From NCBI RefSeq assembly GCF_900092135.1, contig NZ_FMYF01000015.1:1-64000 (forward strand): a stretch of DNA of 64,000 nt, given 5' to 3'. Below are positions 40,416-48,900 of the stretch, one piece after another. The translations under genes were made by a program, and so were the position numbers. This stretch comes from Raineyella antarctica. GTDB lineage: Bacteria; Actinomycetota; Actinomycetes; Propionibacteriales; Propionibacteriaceae. The notes under the pieces were generated by a model. It had not been told where the DNA came from. It was given only the letters and a program-made list of their open reading frames with translations, and did not search any database. The first letter of the stretch is position 1, and each line of letters starts with the position of its first letter.

Positions 40416-40988
40416 TCACCGGACCCGCCAGAGCTGTCCTTTGGCTGCTTCCGAGAAGCGGCTGACCCCGCAACGGGAAAGTAGGCGAATCAGTTCGTGG
40501 ATCGTGATCGCTGGGTTGCGAGTGACGAGCGACTGCTCCTGCAGCACACGCATAGTGCGTTCGGGGTCCAGGTCAAGCTGGTTCAAGAGGAACTCGTCAG
40601 GATGCTGGATTTCGATATCGAGGTCGTCCAGGATTGCTGATGGGAAGTCCTTCAGATTGAAGGTGACGATGATGTCTGCGCGCCCCCGCTGGGCGGCCGC
40701 GACCACATGTCGATCATCGATGTCGGGCAAGTCGATTCCGGCCAAGAGCGGCTCCCATCCCGTCACGCAGGCGTCGTCGAATGCTGTGCGCATGACTTCG
40801 GCGCGTCGTCGGGCTCGCCCGTCGGCCAGGTCGGGATGTACCTCCTCCACGGCCGCCACCATTTCGTCGAGGATGGTGCTGCTCCAGAGCGGACGGTAGA
40901 GGCCTGCTTCTGCCAAGCGCAAGAAGGTGTCTGCCAAGGCGATGGGCACCAGGACGCATGCGTCGAGAAGCGCGCTGAATCGAGTCAA
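40416..40988 (-). CDS. PIN-domain (PIN_3) toxin
   Basis: A 190-residue PIN-domain protein. Conserved acidic positions are visible in ALLDACVLVP (first Asp), SSTILDEM (Glu) and DLPDIDDRHVVAAA (two Asp); the fourth position is in IIVTFNLKDFP. Members act as RNA-cleaving toxins of VapC-like systems; this subgroup is longer than typical VapC. The C-terminal ~60 residues (LDLDPERTMRVLQEQ, TIHELIRLLSRCG) form a helical extension common in the group. It starts inside the stop of the HTH antitoxin gene (ATGA, 40985-40988). Confidence 0.85.
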   Translation of the reverse strand: MTRFSALLDACVLVPIALADTFLRLAEAGLYRPLWSSTILDEMVAAVEEVHPDLADGRARRRAEVMRTAFDDACVTGWEPLLAGIDLPDIDDRHVVAAAQRGRADIIVTFNLKDFPSAILDDLDIEIQHPDEFLLNQLDLDPERTMRVLQEQSLVTRNPAITIHELIRLLSRCGVSRFSEAAKGQLWRVR

Positions 40989-41491
40989 TGAGCTTCCTTC
41001 GGACGGCGCTTACGCGCGGCCTTCAGTGCTGCGGCGTAGTCGACATCCGACTGATACAGACCAGCCTCGGCAGCTTCGTGCGTGAGGTCGTCGAGTGCTT
41101 TGCGTCGTGTGGTGCGGCGGCGATCCTTGTAGGCAAGGAGGTCCTGGAGCCGTACGCGACGGTGGCGACCCGCCCCGGGTTGCTCGAAATCGATCTCGCC
41201 GGACTCGAGGAGCTTCACGAGCGTCGGGCGGCTGATGCCCAGGAAGTCAGCTGCTTCCTGAGTTGTGAGAATCTGGTCGACAGGGGCGACGGTGATGGCC
41301 TTGCCCTGCCGCATCGCGGACACCACGGACTCCAAGACGCTGAAGACCTCGAGCGGAAGCGGGACCGTCTGCCCGTCGGGACCCAGGAGGGCAGCCGGCT
41401 CGGGCATGTGGTCGAGGAAGCGTGACAGGTCCAGCATGGCCTCCAGGTCCTGGGGCGGCAGCACCGTCTGATCGTGCGTTTGCGTACCCAT
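40985..41491 (-). CDS. Helix-turn-helix antitoxin of the PIN_3 module
   Basis: A 168-residue DNA-binding protein with an excisionase/MerR-like helix-turn-helix (ILTTQEAADFLGISRPTLVKLLESG, then GRHRRVRLQDLLAYKDRR). The C-terminal part (HEAAEAGLYQSDVDYAAALK) probably wraps the toxin. Pairing of this type with PIN_3 toxins is familiar. Two tandem 9-bp repeats and a TAGTCT -10-like element lie just upstream, suggesting autoregulation. Confidence 0.85.
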   Translation of the reverse strand: MGTQTHDQTVLPPQDLEAMLDLSRFLDHMPEPAALLGPDGQTVPLPLEVFSVLESVVSAMRQGKAITVAPVDQILTTQEAADFLGISRPTLVKLLESGEIDFEQPGAGRHRRVRLQDLLAYKDRRRTTRRKALDDLTHEAAEAGLYQSDVDYAAALKAARKRRPKEAH

Positions 41492-41508
41492 GCCCCCAGA
41501 CTAGCGCT

Positions 41509-41526
41509 GAATCGAAAGAATCGAAA
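41509..41526 (-). promoter_or_regulatory. Tandem 9-bp repeats upstream of HTH antitoxin
   Basis: GAATCGAAA occurs twice in direct succession (41509-41517, 41518-41526), about 18 bp upstream of the antitoxin start. A TAGTCT hexamer (minus strand) between the repeats and the start could be the -10. Direct repeats at this spacing are suitable for cooperative binding by the HTH antitoxin; this is inferred. Confidence 0.45.
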
Positions 41527-41639
41527 GGGTGTGGTTCCGGGTTCCTGGTGCAGTTTGTGTCGCTGTGCTGTGGTTGTCGCATTTCCTCCCCGGCGTACGG
41601 GAGCATGCCGCGTAGGTGGAGAACTTGTAGCCGACCTTG

Positions 41640-41805
41640 GTCAGGGAATTGCGGACGAGGAACAGCGAGTACTCGGGCACGCGTCGGCCGCCGAACGCGG
41701 TGCCCGCGCAGCCGCATTTCGGCCAGCATGCATGCGCTCCTTGTGGGCGTCGACCACATCTCGACGCACGGGCCTGTGTTCGGTGATCTGCTCCAAGGTG
41801 GTCAT
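41640..41805 (-). pseudogene. Degenerate XRE antitoxin gene
   Basis: From ATG 41805 the frame reads TTLEQITEHRPVRRDVVDAH then KERM, nearly identical to the intact antitoxin at 50030-50332. It is then disrupted by a 4-bp duplication (ATGCATGC), after which similarity fades; the original helix-turn-helix is gone. Confidence 0.75.
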
Positions 41806-41931
41806 CGTTTCCTCCGTCCCAGTTTCCTCAGATGCTCGTCGTAGAGGTCGTCCGCCACCGGGATGTTGCGGGAGTACCAGCTCTTCCATCGGCCGGCCTT
41901 GTCTCCGGCCACCAGTAGGATCGCACGGCGG
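41802..41931 (-). pseudogene. C-terminal remnant of RelE-like toxin
   Basis: The last ~43 codons read AILLVAGDKAGRWKSWYSRN then ADDLYDEHLRKLGRRKR, matching the C-terminus of the toxin at 50329-50685. The ATGA overlap with the antitoxin is preserved. The N-terminal two-thirds is missing. Confidence 0.75.
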
Positions 41932-42013
41932 CCTGGCTGCCCGCGACCTCCTCGCGCTCCGCTACGCTGGAGCCTCCCAGGACAGAGTCATCAGGTGAGG
42001 GGCTGGGCGTCGC

Positions 42014-45000
42014 GTGTTGGTGCTGCATACCGTCTGGGCATCGGGTGTCGGTGCCGGGATCTGGGCCGAGGACTCCAGGCTGCCGGTGTCCAGCCCCAGC
42101 CAGGCGCTGCGCAGCGCCCGTCCCCATCCCTTCGCGGCGACTGCGGCGACGCTGGCCGATCTCCTCGGTGGGCAACCGTCCAGGGCGACCGTGCACCTGC
42201 CATCGCTGCGTCGATCACCGCTCGACTCCCCGGAACTGATCCGCATCGCACCGCGCAGGTCGACCGATGCCGCCCCGTCGCTGCTCGCCTGGACGGTGCC
42301 GCTGGTGTGGCTCGCCCCGGCTGCGATCGCCGAGCGTCTGTCCCGCTTCGTACACCCCGACGACACCGCCGACATCGACGACGCCCACCCGGACGAGCGA
42401 GCTGACGCCTACGACGTACGCCCCGCTGCCTCCGTCCGCCAGCTGCTAGACCTGGCGGGATTCGCCGACGAGCTCGTCGACCGCGGCCGGCTGTACCCCG
42501 CCCTGGAGCGGGGTGAGGTCGGCGCCGAGGCGCGCTGGCGTGCGGTGCTCACCGGGCCCGATGCGACGGCCGCGCACGCGCTGATCGCGGCGATGCCCCC
42601 GGCGTTCCGGGCCGCTGATGCGACCCGGTCCGCGCCGGCGCTCGTCACCGAAGCGCTGGACGCGCTGGTGGACGCCCGCGCCCGCCTACGGCTCCCGGGA
42701 TCGTTCCTGCCCCCGCGCCGGGGACGGAAGCCTGCCCGTCCGCCCGTCGTCGAGGCCTGGCTCGACGCGCTCACCGGCCCCGATGCCCGCGTGGAGGCGA
42801 GCGAGGCCGACCTGGACGCCCTGGCCGAATACCTGCAGCCATGGGCCGCGGTGGGTGTGCAGCACCCCGGCCCCGCCCACCTGGTCCTGCGCCTGAACGA
42901 CCCCGCCACCGGGGATCCAGATGTCGGTGAACCGGCCGCCGAGGATCCCGCCGAGCAGACCGCTCCGCCCGCCTGGCGCCTCGACTTCCTGCTCCGGTCG
43001 CGGGCCGACCCCAGCCTGCTGGTCGATGCCGACCATATCTGGGGCGACGACGGCACGCTCGGCCGCTGGCTCCAACGCCCCCGTGAGGTGCTGCTGGCCG
43101 AGCTTGCGCGCGCCCAGGCCATCTACCCCGATCTGGAACCGGGTCTGCGGCAGGCCCAACCGTCCGGCCTCGACCTCGACACCGACGGCGCCGCCGGCTT
43201 CCTCACCGTGGCGGCCACCGCTCTTGACCAGGCCGGGGTCGAGGTGCTGCTCCCGGCATGGTGGGGGCGCCGGGCCAGGATGGGACTGCGGGTGAGCGCG
43301 ACCCCCAGCGACGCGGACGCCACCGGCATCGCCCTCGGCCGCGACCAGCTGTGCGACTTCCGCTGGGAACTCGCCGTCGGCGAGCACAGCCTGAGCGCGG
43401 ACGAGATCGCCGCCCTGGTCGCCGCGAAGGCCCCGCTGGTGCGACTGCGTGGTGAGTGGGTCGCCGTCGATGCGGCACAACTGGCGCGCGGACTGGACTT
43501 CCTCCGGTCGTCAGGAACGGGCCGAACCACGGCGGGGGAGTTCCTGGGGCTCGCCGCCGGTCACCCAGACGATCTCGATCTGCCGCTGCCGCTCACCGGG
43601 GTCAGCGCCGCCGGTTGGCTGGGTGACCTGCTGGACGGCACGGCGCCGGCGTCGATCGGGGCGGTCGAACCGCCGGAGAGTTTCACCGCCACCTTGCGCC
43701 CCTACCAGAGCCGAGGCCTGAGCTGGCTCGATTTCCTCGGCCGACTCGGGATGGGGGCCTGCCTGGCCGACGACATGGGACTCGGCAAGACGGTGCAGCT
43801 GCTGGCCCTGGAGACGACCGCCCGCGCCCGGACCACGCCGGAGGCCGGTGCGGTGAGGCGTCCCACGCTGTTGCTCTGCCCGGTCTCACTGATCGGCAAC
43901 TGGCAGGCCGAGGCCGCACGGTTCGCGCCGGGCCTGCGGGTGGTCGCCCACCACGGACCTGATCGCCCCCGTGGCGACGACCTGACCGCCGTGCTCGCCA
44001 GGACCGACCTGCTGATCACCACGTACGCGACCACACTCAACGACATCGACGAACTCTCCACGATCACCTGGGAACGGCTCGTGCTCGACGAGGCCCAGGC
44101 GATCAAGAACCGCCACTCCCGTACGGCCAAGGCGGTCCGCCGGTTGGCGGCGGGACAGCGGATCGCCCTGACCGGCACTCCGGTCGAGAACCGGCTCGCC
44201 GAGCTGTGGTCGATCATGGATGTGGTAAATCCCGGCATGCTCGGCCCCGCCGAGGTGTTCCGGGAGCGCTTCGCGACACCGATCGAACGTCACCACGACG
44301 ACGAGGCGGTGGGACTGTTGCGTCGGATCACCCGGCCGTACATCCTGAGGCGATTGAAGTCCGACCCGGCGATCATCGACGACCTGCCCGAGAAGATCGA
44401 GCTGCGCCAGCCCTACCGGCTGACCGTCGAACAGGCCTCCCTCTACCAGTCCGTGGTCGACGAGATGATGGCGCGGATCGAGGAGTCCGACGGCATCCAG
44501 CGGCGCGGCAACGTGCTGGCCGCGATGACCAAGCTCAAGCAGGTCTGCAACCATCCCGCACAGTTGCTGCACGACCATTCGGCGATCGGCCGGCGCTCGG
44601 GGAAGATTCTGCGGCTGGAGGAGATCCTGGAGGAGATCCTCGCCGAGGGGGACCGGGTGCTGTGCTTCACCCAGTTCACCGAGTTCGCCGAACTGCTCGT
44701 CCCTCACCTCGCCGCCCGCTTCGACACCGACGTCGCGTATCTGTCCGGCAGCACGTCCCGGCAGCGTCGCGTCGAGATGGTGGAGCGCTTCCAGGCGGGG
44801 CAGGGCGCGCCGATCTTCCTGCTGTCGCTGAAGGCCGGCGGCACCGGACTCAACCTCACCGCCGCCAACCACGTCATCCACCTCGACCGCTGGTGGAACC
44901 CGGCCGTGGAGAACCAGGCCACCGACCGGGCCTTCCGGATCGGCCAGCAACGGCGCGTGCAGGTGCACAAGTTCGTCGGGACCGGCACCCTGGAGGAGCG

Positions 45001-45136
45001 CATCGACCAGCTCATCGAGGAGAAGAAGGCGCTCGCGGACCTGGCCGTCGGCGACGGGGAATCGTGGCTGACCGAGCTGTCGACCGATCGGCTGCGCGAC
45101 CTGTTCACCCTGTCGAAGGAGGCCGTCGGTGAGTAG
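42014..45136 (+). CDS. SNF2-family DEAD/DEAH-box helicase
   Basis: A 1040-residue SNF2 ATPase. The N-terminal ~500 residues include an SNF2-associated region (DUF3670-like, PLVRLRGEWVAVDAAQL). The core has DDMGLGKTVQ (from residue 586), VLDEAQAIKN (Asp 692), ALTGTPVENRL and IMDVVNPGMLG, then the second lobe with LSLKAGGTGLNL and DRWWNPAVENQATDRAFRIGQ. All motifs are intact. The GTG start at 42014 follows GTGAGGGG. Its stop overlaps the SWIM gene start by eight bases; this two-gene pair is widespread in actinobacteria and is probably involved in DNA remodelling or repair rather than being unique to the island. Confidence 0.92.
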   Translation: MLVLHTVWASGVGAGIWAEDSRLPVSSPSQALRSARPHPFAATAATLADLLGGQPSRATVHLPSLRRSPLDSPELIRIAPRRSTDAAPSLLAWTVPLVWLAPAAIAERLSRFVHPDDTADIDDAHPDERADAYDVRPAASVRQLLDLAGFADELVDRGRLYPALERGEVGAEARWRAVLTGPDATAAHALIAAMPPAFRAADATRSAPALVTEALDALVDARARLRLPGSFLPPRRGRKPARPPVVEAWLDALTGPDARVEASEADLDALAEYLQPWAAVGVQHPGPAHLVLRLNDPATGDPDVGEPAAEDPAEQTAPPAWRLDFLLRSRADPSLLVDADHIWGDDGTLGRWLQRPREVLLAELARAQAIYPDLEPGLRQAQPSGLDLDTDGAAGFLTVAATALDQAGVEVLLPAWWGRRARMGLRVSATPSDADATGIALGRDQLCDFRWELAVGEHSLSADEIAALVAAKAPLVRLRGEWVAVDAAQLARGLDFLRSSGTGRTTAGEFLGLAAGHPDDLDLPLPLTGVSAAGWLGDLLDGTAPASIGAVEPPESFTATLRPYQSRGLSWLDFLGRLGMGACLADDMGLGKTVQLLALETTARARTTPEAGAVRRPTLLLCPVSLIGNWQAEAARFAPGLRVVAHHGPDRPRGDDLTAVLARTDLLITTYATTLNDIDELSTITWERLVLDEAQAIKNRHSRTAKAVRRLAAGQRIALTGTPVENRLAELWSIMDVVNPGMLGPAEVFRERFATPIERHHDDEAVGLLRRITRPYILRRLKSDPAIIDDLPEKIELRQPYRLTVEQASLYQSVVDEMMARIEESDGIQRRGNVLAAMTKLKQVCNHPAQLLHDHSAIGRRSGKILRLEEILEEILAEGDRVLCFTQFTEFAELLVPHLAARFDTDVAYLSGSTSRQRRVEMVERFQAGQGAPIFLLSLKAGGTGLNLTAANHVIHLDRWWNPAVENQATDRAFRIGQQRRVQVHKFVGTGTLEERIDQLIEEKKALADLAVGDGESWLTELSTDRLRDLFTLSKEAVGE

Positions 45137-45953
45137 GCGCTCCGACCCGTACGCCTCCGGGTTCTACCCGCCGTCCGTGCCGCGCTCCGTCGAGGGCGGT
45201 CTGCGTGCCCGCAGCGCGCGCGGCAAGATCGCCACCACGTGGTGGTCGACCCGTTTCCTCGACACACTCGAGCAGATCGGGATGGGCGCCCGGCTCGCCC
45301 GGGGTCGCAACTACGCCCGCCGCGGCCAGGTGATCTCGCTGGACCTGGCCGCCGGGCAGGTGGCCGCGAGTGTGCAGGGTTCGCGGGCCCGCCCCTACCG
45401 GGTGCGGATCGGCGTCACGGCGTACGGCAAGGACCAGTGGGCGCGGATCCAGGAACGCCTGGCCACGGATGCGTGGTTCGTCGCGCAGCTGCTCTCCGGG
45501 ACGATGCCGCCCGACATCGAGCAGGTCTTCGCCGACCTCGACCTGCCCCTGTTCCCGGGCGCCGACCTCACCATGGACTGCTCGTGTCCGGACGTGGCGG
45601 TGCCGTGCAAGCACTTGGCCGCAGTGTTCTACCTGCTCGCCGAACGCTTCGACGAGGACCCCTTCGAGATCCTCGCCTGGCGCGGTCGCGACCGCGAGGA
45701 CCTGCTCGCCTCTCTCGACGTGGCGACGTCCGATGTCGAGGAGGACCGGGTCGTGCCGCTGGTCGAGCTCCTCGACGACTTCTACGTCGCGGGCCCGGCG
45801 ATGAGACCCGCGCCCTCGGGCGCAGGCGGTGCGACCCTGCTCGATCAGCTGCCGCCAGTGCCGGTCACCGTACGCGGCCACTCGCTGGTCGACGTGCTGC
45901 GACCGGCCTATCAGGCACTGACGGAGCCACCGCTCGGCGGCGACGGGTCGTGA
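45129..45953 (+). CDS. SWIM zinc-finger family protein
   Basis: A 274-residue protein with a SWIM zinc finger in the middle: CSCPD followed by VPCKHLAAVFYLLAERF (CxC...CxH, about residues 155-175). The N-terminal part (TTWWSTRFLDTLEQIGMGARL, GRNYARRGQV) is typical of SWIM proteins paired with SNF2 ATPases. The GTG start overlaps the helicase stop. It probably binds DNA or protein as the partner of the SNF2 ATPase. Confidence 0.92.
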   Translation: MSRRSDPYASGFYPPSVPRSVEGGLRARSARGKIATTWWSTRFLDTLEQIGMGARLARGRNYARRGQVISLDLAAGQVAASVQGSRARPYRVRIGVTAYGKDQWARIQERLATDAWFVAQLLSGTMPPDIEQVFADLDLPLFPGADLTMDCSCPDVAVPCKHLAAVFYLLAERFDEDPFEILAWRGRDREDLLASLDVATSDVEEDRVVPLVELLDDFYVAGPAMRPAPSGAGGATLLDQLPPVPVTVRGHSLVDVLRPAYQALTEPPLGGDGS

Positions 45954-46000
45954 CGACCAAGGATACCTGGGGCCTGCTTGCAGGATGCTAGCGTTGAGCA

Positions 46001-46228
46001 ATGGCGACTCTCTACATCCGTGATGTCTCCGATGAAGTGGCCGCCACGCTGAAGGAACGCGCGGCTGCCGAGGGGAAGTCGCTGTCGGCGTACGTCGCCG
46101 CCGAGCTGGCCAGGATCGCCGCCAGGCCGACGAATGACCAGATCATCGCTCGTCTTAAGGCCCGGGACCGCTCGAGCGGCCCCACCTCGGAGGAGATCGT
46201 CGCAGCAGTACAGGCAGGCCGCCGGTGA
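46001..46228 (+). CDS. vapB: FitA/VapB-like antitoxin (copy 2)
   Basis: A 75-residue ribbon-helix-helix antitoxin, almost identical to that at 29008-29235 (differences include Ala for Pro in LSAYVAAELARIA). It overlaps the truncated vapC by four bases. The upstream region shares GCTTGCA and TGCTAGC with copy 1 and also contains CCTGCTTGCAGG, an interrupted palindrome. The gene is intact and might still neutralise the copy 1 toxin. Confidence 0.9.
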   Translation: MATLYIRDVSDEVAATLKERAAAEGKSLSAYVAAELARIAARPTNDQIIARLKARDRSSGPTSEEIVAAVQAGRR

Positions 46229-46554
46229 TCGTGGTCGACGCCTCGGCCATGGTCGAGGCCCTTGTCGGCCGCGGGGTGAGCGACGCGTTGCTCGATGCGC
46301 TGAGCGACGAGATCCATGCTCCTTGCTTGCTCGACGTGGAGGTGCTCTCGGTGCTGGGAGGGTTGCTGCTGGGTGGACGGATCGACTCCGCCGCTGCTGA
46401 GGAAGCTCGGCATGATTATTTCGCGTTCTCTCTGACCCGACACGAGATCGGTCCGCTGGCGGATCGGATCTGGCAGTTGCGCCATCAGTACACGAGCTAT
46501 GACGCCTCCTCTCTCGCGTTGGGTCTTCATCAGGCGAGACTCCTCGGCCCGTGA
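46225..46554 (+). pseudogene. vapC: VapC PIN toxin, C-terminally truncated (copy 2)
   Basis: The first ~98 residues match VapC copy 1 (VVDASAMVEALVGRGVSDAL, LLDVEVLSVLGGLLLGG, YTSYDASSLAL). At about 46520 similarity stops and 11 unrelated residues follow. The final strand with the fourth active-site Asp (YTCDAKL in copy 1) is missing, so ribonuclease activity is probably lost while antitoxin binding may remain. The break coincides with a deletion that also removed the SLOG gene and most of the EEP gene of this duplicate. Confidence 0.85.
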
Positions 46555-47065
46555 CACTCCGTAGGTCACAGGCTCCAAGCCACCACGACCTGCCGGAACT
46601 GCACCCGGCCAGTGCCGCAGCCCGGATCACGGCCTCTTCGGACAGTCGTCCAACTCATGATCGCGCTGCGACGCTTCGGAAACCAGCTCCGACTGGGACG
46701 TATACACAGCACGGATAGCCGGATGCGGCTTTGGCATTGGACGCCCGCCGACTGCCGACCTGACGATGGACGTATTCGCAGGCCGCATGGGGAGAAGAGT
46801 TCCTCGCGGCGTACGTGATCACTGACTGAGTCCCTGGCTCGGATGCCTCTCGCGCCCACCACCTGGTGGGCGAGCTGTGCCCCGAACCGGACCAGGATCC
46901 TGATCGCGCGCCGTGGCCTGTCCCAAGGAAGGTGACATGCCCGTGAACAGCGTTGTTATGGAGCGTACGAACATTCCCATGGCGACTCTTCACAGAGGCG
47001 CAGGCTTGCTCTTCGTCACCGTGGAGGGAAAGCGTCACCCGCAACCAGGAGCATCGAGCAGATGA
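46555..47065. other. Intergenic region with EEP-nuclease remnant
   Basis: About 510 bp with no intact gene. Bases 46590-46640 encode LPELHPASAAARITA on the plus strand, matching LPEPHPASAAARIDG of the truncated EEP protein at 30101-30448, so this is a second, smaller remnant of that gene. The rest shows no recognisable coding or RNA feature. Confidence 0.55.
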
Positions 47066-47090
47066 TTCCCAATAGGCTACTTATTGGGAA
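47066..47090. promoter_or_regulatory. 9-bp inverted repeat upstream of fic
   Basis: TTCCCAATA (47066-47074) and TATTGGGAA (47082-47090) are exact inverted repeats around GGCTACT, 35 bp upstream of the fic start. It is AT-richer than its surroundings and has the form of a repressor site. The Fic protein has its own winged-helix C-terminus and could bind it; this is inference. Confidence 0.5.
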
Positions 47091-47124
47091 AATACGCATA
47101 CATTGGTCCCATCAAGGGGGTGAG

Positions 47125-48345
47125 ATGGACCAGCAGGCTGACAATCATGCGCCAACACCGGCGGATCCCGCGGCAGTCTGGCCGGCGCTCGGCCACGGCG
47201 AGGCCGACTGGGACCGACCCGACTCGGCGGCGAGCCGTCGCCAGCGCCTGGCGAACCGTGGGACCTTCCGCTACGCCGTCGTGCCCCACATCAGTGCCCT
47301 GGTGCCGCCGGTCAGCCCCGATGTGGTGGCCGATGCCGACGAGGCCGTGGCCCGGATGGAGGCCTTCGACAAGGAATCCGCCGGATGGGGCGTGCCGTTC
47401 TCCTCGGTGCTGCTACGCAGTGAATCGGCCGCCAGCTCGCAGATCGAGCACCTGACGGCGAACGCGCGCCGGATCGCCCTGGCAGCCCTGGGGGATTCCA
47501 GCCGTCCCGACGCCACCATGATCGCCCGCAACACCGCGGCACTGCGGGCCGCTGTCGACCTGGCCGACCGGATCAGTGCCAATACCATTCGGGCGATGCA
47601 CGAGCGGCTCGACGGCGGGGATGATCCGGACAACGCCGGCCAGTTCCGTCGTGAGTGGGTGTGGATCGGCGGACAGTCGCCGGTCGCCGCCGCGTACGTC
47701 GGCGTCCACCCTGATGCCGTCGAGAGCGACATCGTCGACCTGGTCGGGTTCATTCGACGCGACGACATCCAACCGCTGGTCCAGGCGGCGATCGCGCATG
47801 CCCAGTTCGAGACCATCCACCCGTTCACCGACGGCAACGGCCGCACCGGTCGGGCGCTGGTGAGCGCCATCCTGCGGCGCAGAGGAGTGACCCGGCACCT
47901 GTCGGTGCCGATCTCCTCCGGACTGCTGGCGGACACGGATGCCTACTTCGCCGCACTCACCGCCTACCGCCAAGGTGAGATCGAACCGATCATCGAACGG
48001 TTCTCCTATGCCACGCGCAGGGCCCTCGACAATGCGGCCGTCCTGCGCGATGATGCGCAGGCCCTCCGCGAAGCAGCAATCGGTAGCGCGCAGCGGCGTA
48101 CAGTGAATCTGCTCATCTTCGCCGAGCTGTGCGCGTCCGAACCGGCCTTCACCGCGCAGATGGTGACCGACCGAGGTGTCTCGCCCTCCAGCGCCTACCG
48201 GATCCTGGATCGGCTGGTGGCCGTCGGGGTCATCCGGCAGGAGAAGCCGATCAACGGCGCGACGGTGTGGACCGTCCCGGGCCTGACGGAGGCACTGGAT
48301 CGCTTCGCCGCTCGCGCCGGCCGACGCATCGTCGGTCGTCCCTGA
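47125..48345 (+). CDS. Fic family protein with C-terminal winged-helix domain
   Basis: A 406-residue Fic protein, expected to transfer AMP (or another nucleotide moiety) to a target protein. Order: N-terminal Fic_N domain with the inhibitory helix motif SSQIEHL (Glu 108), Fic core with [15 protein letters not shown] (catalytic His 232), then a C-terminal winged helix ([28 protein letters not shown]). The residue after the inhibitory Glu is His, whereas the consensus has Gly or Asn. ATG 47125 with GGGGTGAG upstream is preferred; the frame is open for 21 more codons upstream, across the inverted repeat. A decayed copy of the start is at 38561-38650. Confidence 0.9.
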   Translation: MDQQADNHAPTPADPAAVWPALGHGEADWDRPDSAASRRQRLANRGTFRYAVVPHISALVPPVSPDVVADADEAVARMEAFDKESAGWGVPFSSVLLRSESAASSQIEHLTANARRIALAALGDSSRPDATMIARNTAALRAAVDLADRISANTIRAMHERLDGGDDPDNAGQFRREWVWIGGQSPVAAAYVGVHPDAVESDIVDLVGFIRRDDIQPLVQAAIAHAQFETIHPFTDGNGRTGRALVSAILRRRGVTRHLSVPISSGLLADTDAYFAALTAYRQGEIEPIIERFSYATRRALDNAAVLRDDAQALREAAIGSAQRRTVNLLIFAELCASEPAFTAQMVTDRGVSPSSAYRILDRLVAVGVIRQEKPINGATVWTVPGLTEALDRFAARAGRRIVGRP

Positions 48346-48430
48346 CGCATCCGCACAAGCCGCTCCGACGTGAACGGCTACCGGCCCCAGGGACCACGGC
48401 GGCTGTCGTGATCAGGCGAGCAACCGCGTC

Positions 48431-48721
48431 TCAGACCTGGACCTGCACCACGCTGCCCTGCGGGTCGACGTAGTCGGCGTCAGGATCGTCGAACCAGTGG
48501 CCGTTCTCGCCGAGGTAGCGGAAGCGCAGAGTGGAACCGGGGCTCACGGTGACCGCGGCACTGTAGGTGCCGTTGCTGCGGCGGCGGAGCACGTGCGTGC
48601 CGGGCGTCCAGTCGTTGAAGTCACCGACGACGCTGACGGTCCCCGTGACGATGTCGGCAGGAATCGCGAACGTGAGCCGAACAAAGGAAGTCTTACGGTC
48701 ACGAGCAAGCCTCAGCACTGT
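48431..48721 (-). CDS. CBM48/AMPK-type glycogen-binding domain protein
   Basis: A 96-residue single-domain protein with the early-set fold of isoamylase/AMPK glycogen-binding domains: VSVVGDFNDWTPGTHVLRRR, TYSAAVTVSPGSTLRFRYL and GHWFDDPDADYV, with the conserved GDFNxW block. Stand-alone versions bind alpha-glucans or have regulatory roles. GTG 48721 is chosen because GAAAGG lies upstream; GTG 48748 adds nine residues but lacks a ribosome site. It is not linked to glycogen genes here. Confidence 0.85.
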   Translation of the reverse strand, partial: TVLRLARDRKTSFVRLTFAIPADIVTGTVSVVGDFNDWTPGTHVLRRRSNGTYSAAVTVSPGSTLRFRYLGENGHWFDDPDADYVDPQGSVVQVQV

Positions 48722-48900
48722 TAGTGCCTTTCTTTGGGTGGCGTTCACGCCGGTATGAATGACAGCGGTGGCATTTTAGCCGTGGCGGGGCGCGTTCCAG
48801 AAATTGGGGCAGTTGTCCGACGGACGGGACTGGGGCGAAGCCGACCGGATGGCGACGGGATGGCTCGATGCCCGATCCGCAGGACTGACCTGGAACAGGC

